Part shown: piece after piece, positions 58,842 through 60,049 of the stretch
Layout: each line of letters opens with the position of its first letter
Numbering within the stretch: position 1 is the stretch's first letter
Assembly: GCA_024811115.1 (NCBI GenBank)
Contig: JAKOGH010000254.1
Span: forward strand, 1 to 60,049
DNA from: Terana coerulea
Lineage: Eukaryota > Basidiomycota > Agaricomycetes > Polyporales > Phanerochaetaceae
Reading direction: 5' to 3'
Length of the DNA stretch: 60,049 bases
The notes under the pieces: model-generated
Told to the model about the DNA's origin: nothing
The model's database searches: none
Seen by the model: the letters and a program-made list of their open reading frames with translations, nothing else
Made by a program: the position numbers and the translations under genes

Positions 58842-59944
58842 ATCGGCTACAACGTTGGAACGGAGGTGACGGGGTGGTTGAGACGAAAGCGCGCCGACCG
58901 GAGGATGGCTTCAGTCTTCGTATAAGTATAGCCGTCATGGACAGACGCGGCCGTTCCCATGACCCTGAAGTTTAGACCAGGCAATCAATTGGCCATTCGT
59001 CGCCGTGGGTGTACGGACAGTATTGTGGACATGGCTTCTTGCTGCAGTTGTACATCATCATGACTACTAAGCAACCCGGACTCGTGGGTGGGCTCAGGAG
59101 CATACGCAGACGCACTGGCATGGTCGGTGAGTGAACGACATTATTGCTCGTGGAAGAACATACCATCCTGGCCATCTTGAACAGCACAGTGGCGGTGGGC
59201 ACTGTCCTCGTGGTGATGGGAATGGACTACGGGCATAATAACAAGGCCCTCTTACGGCAAGGCCATTGAGCAGAGTACCATTTTGGCTGGATAACGCCCA
59301 CCACGGACAGCGTAGCGCGAGAAAACGAGTATGCAGACCTGCGACGGAAGGAAAAGGCAAGGGGCAAGTGAAAAGCGGGGTGGGCGTCTTTGAGATCCCA
59401 TCAGGCCGTCGGCCTTCGAGATCAGCGGATCACTTTGAGCGCATCACCCCACATAGGTGAAAGTCGGGATCCGGAGTTGCAAAGCAGCGAGGAAAGTTGG
59501 CCCGCTGTCGTCGCGAAATCGTACTGCATCGCACTAGTTTCCAAGCTAATCATAGATATAACATTGCTACAGGTATAACATGAGGCCGCTGGAGCTCAGG
59601 AATGCACTACTACTAGTACTATCTAGACTAACTGATTATTTGGGGTACCCGCGCGCGAGGTATAATGTTCTATGCGGAAGGGGGCATCACGATGTGAATG
59701 GGATAAAATAGTAAGGCTACAGTATGTCAGATCTTTAATAAATATGCAATGTGAAGACGTAGTGGAAACGTATGATTTCTCTTGGAAGGTTGAAGTCTCG
59801 CGTGCAAGATATAACAAGGAAGGACCGAGTTTGTGAGGTGAACGGAATGGGAGTGACGAAAGATCTATGCTAATAAGAATTAAAGTTTGCGCATCGTTGC
59901 CAAAGGTTGCTCCAACATACCGGTAGACGAGTCCAGGCGTTGCG
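58842..59944. other. Intergenic region
   Basis: Contains a TATA-like TATACTTATAC (minus-strand reading) near 58919-58930 for dioxygenase C. The rest shows no gene; the right end is AT-rich, fitting the 3' flank of the partial gene at the window edge. Confidence 0.5.
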
Positions 59945-60049
59945 TTAGGAGCGCGGCTCCGGCTCTGGCTCCGGCTCAGGTGTAGAATCACCGCGATAAC
60001 GTTGCTCAAGCGCGCGGATAGGGCTTGAAAATCTAAGGGGATAGTGCGT
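59945..60049 (-). CDS. 3' end of an unidentified gene
   Basis: A minus-strand frame enters from the window edge, probably after an intron ending CCCCTTAG near 60030. It encodes a tail with alternating Pro and Glu (STPEPEPEPEPRS) and stops at 59945. Too short to identify. Confidence 0.5.
   Translation of the reverse strand, partial: THYPLRFSSPIRALEQRYRGDSTPEPEPEPEPRS

Overview
The window looks like nuclear DNA of a filamentous basidiomycete, most likely a wood- or litter-associated agaricomycete; a polypore-type genome is an inference. The genes carry many 45-70 bp GT-AG introns. The content is typical of that group: a heme-thiolate peroxygenase, secreted GH92 and GH79 glycosidases, an expanded cytochrome P450 array, 2-oxoglutarate/Fe(II) dioxygenases and lineage-restricted proteins. 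There is no operon structure, CRISPR array, rRNA or convincing tRNA. All intron boundaries were placed by eye.

Layout. 1.1-5.3 kb (minus): BCAS3-like WD40 protein. 5.3-10.6 kb: long stretch, partly GC-rich, with no recognisable gene. 10.6-13.0 kb (plus): GATA-like zinc-finger protein with an Asp/Ala-rich acidic tail. 13.5-16.6 kb (minus): secreted GH92 alpha-mannosidase. 17.1-18.3 kb (minus): intronless peroxygenase/chloroperoxidase-family protein. 19.8-20.5 kb (plus): lineage-specific protein. 20.7-21.7 kb (minus): HDHD2/LHPP-like HAD phosphatase. 23.3-24.8 kb (minus): MetE-C-terminal-like protein. 25.5-26.8 kb (minus): putative mitochondrial protein. 27.1-28.5 kb: dioxygenase A. 31.0-31.5 and 33.7-34.35 kb: two small C2H2 proteins, A and B. 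36.5-39.1 kb: GC-rich GH79 gene. About 40 kb (plus): a possible small spliced gene. 41.3-52.7 kb: four tandem co-directional P450 paralogues. 53.4-54.1 kb: C2H2 protein C. 55.1-58.8 kb: dioxygenases B and C. 59.9-60.05 kb: the 3' end of a further minus-strand gene.

The most interesting unit is 41.3-58.8 kb. Seven minus-strand genes, four P450s, one C2H2 protein and two dioxygenases, form what could be an oxidative tailoring cluster with a local regulator. No terpene synthase, PKS or NRPS is visible in the window. The C2H2 plus dioxygenase combination also occurs at 27-34 kb, which suggests segmental duplication. GH79 and the first two P450s share a near-identical TATA element.

A caution runs through the annotation. 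About a dozen reading-frame breaks are single-base indels, most of them in short homopolymers, inside otherwise well-conserved coding sequence. They occur in at least ten genes. The simplest reading is an under-polished long-read assembly, so broken genes here should not be called pseudogenes without short-read support.
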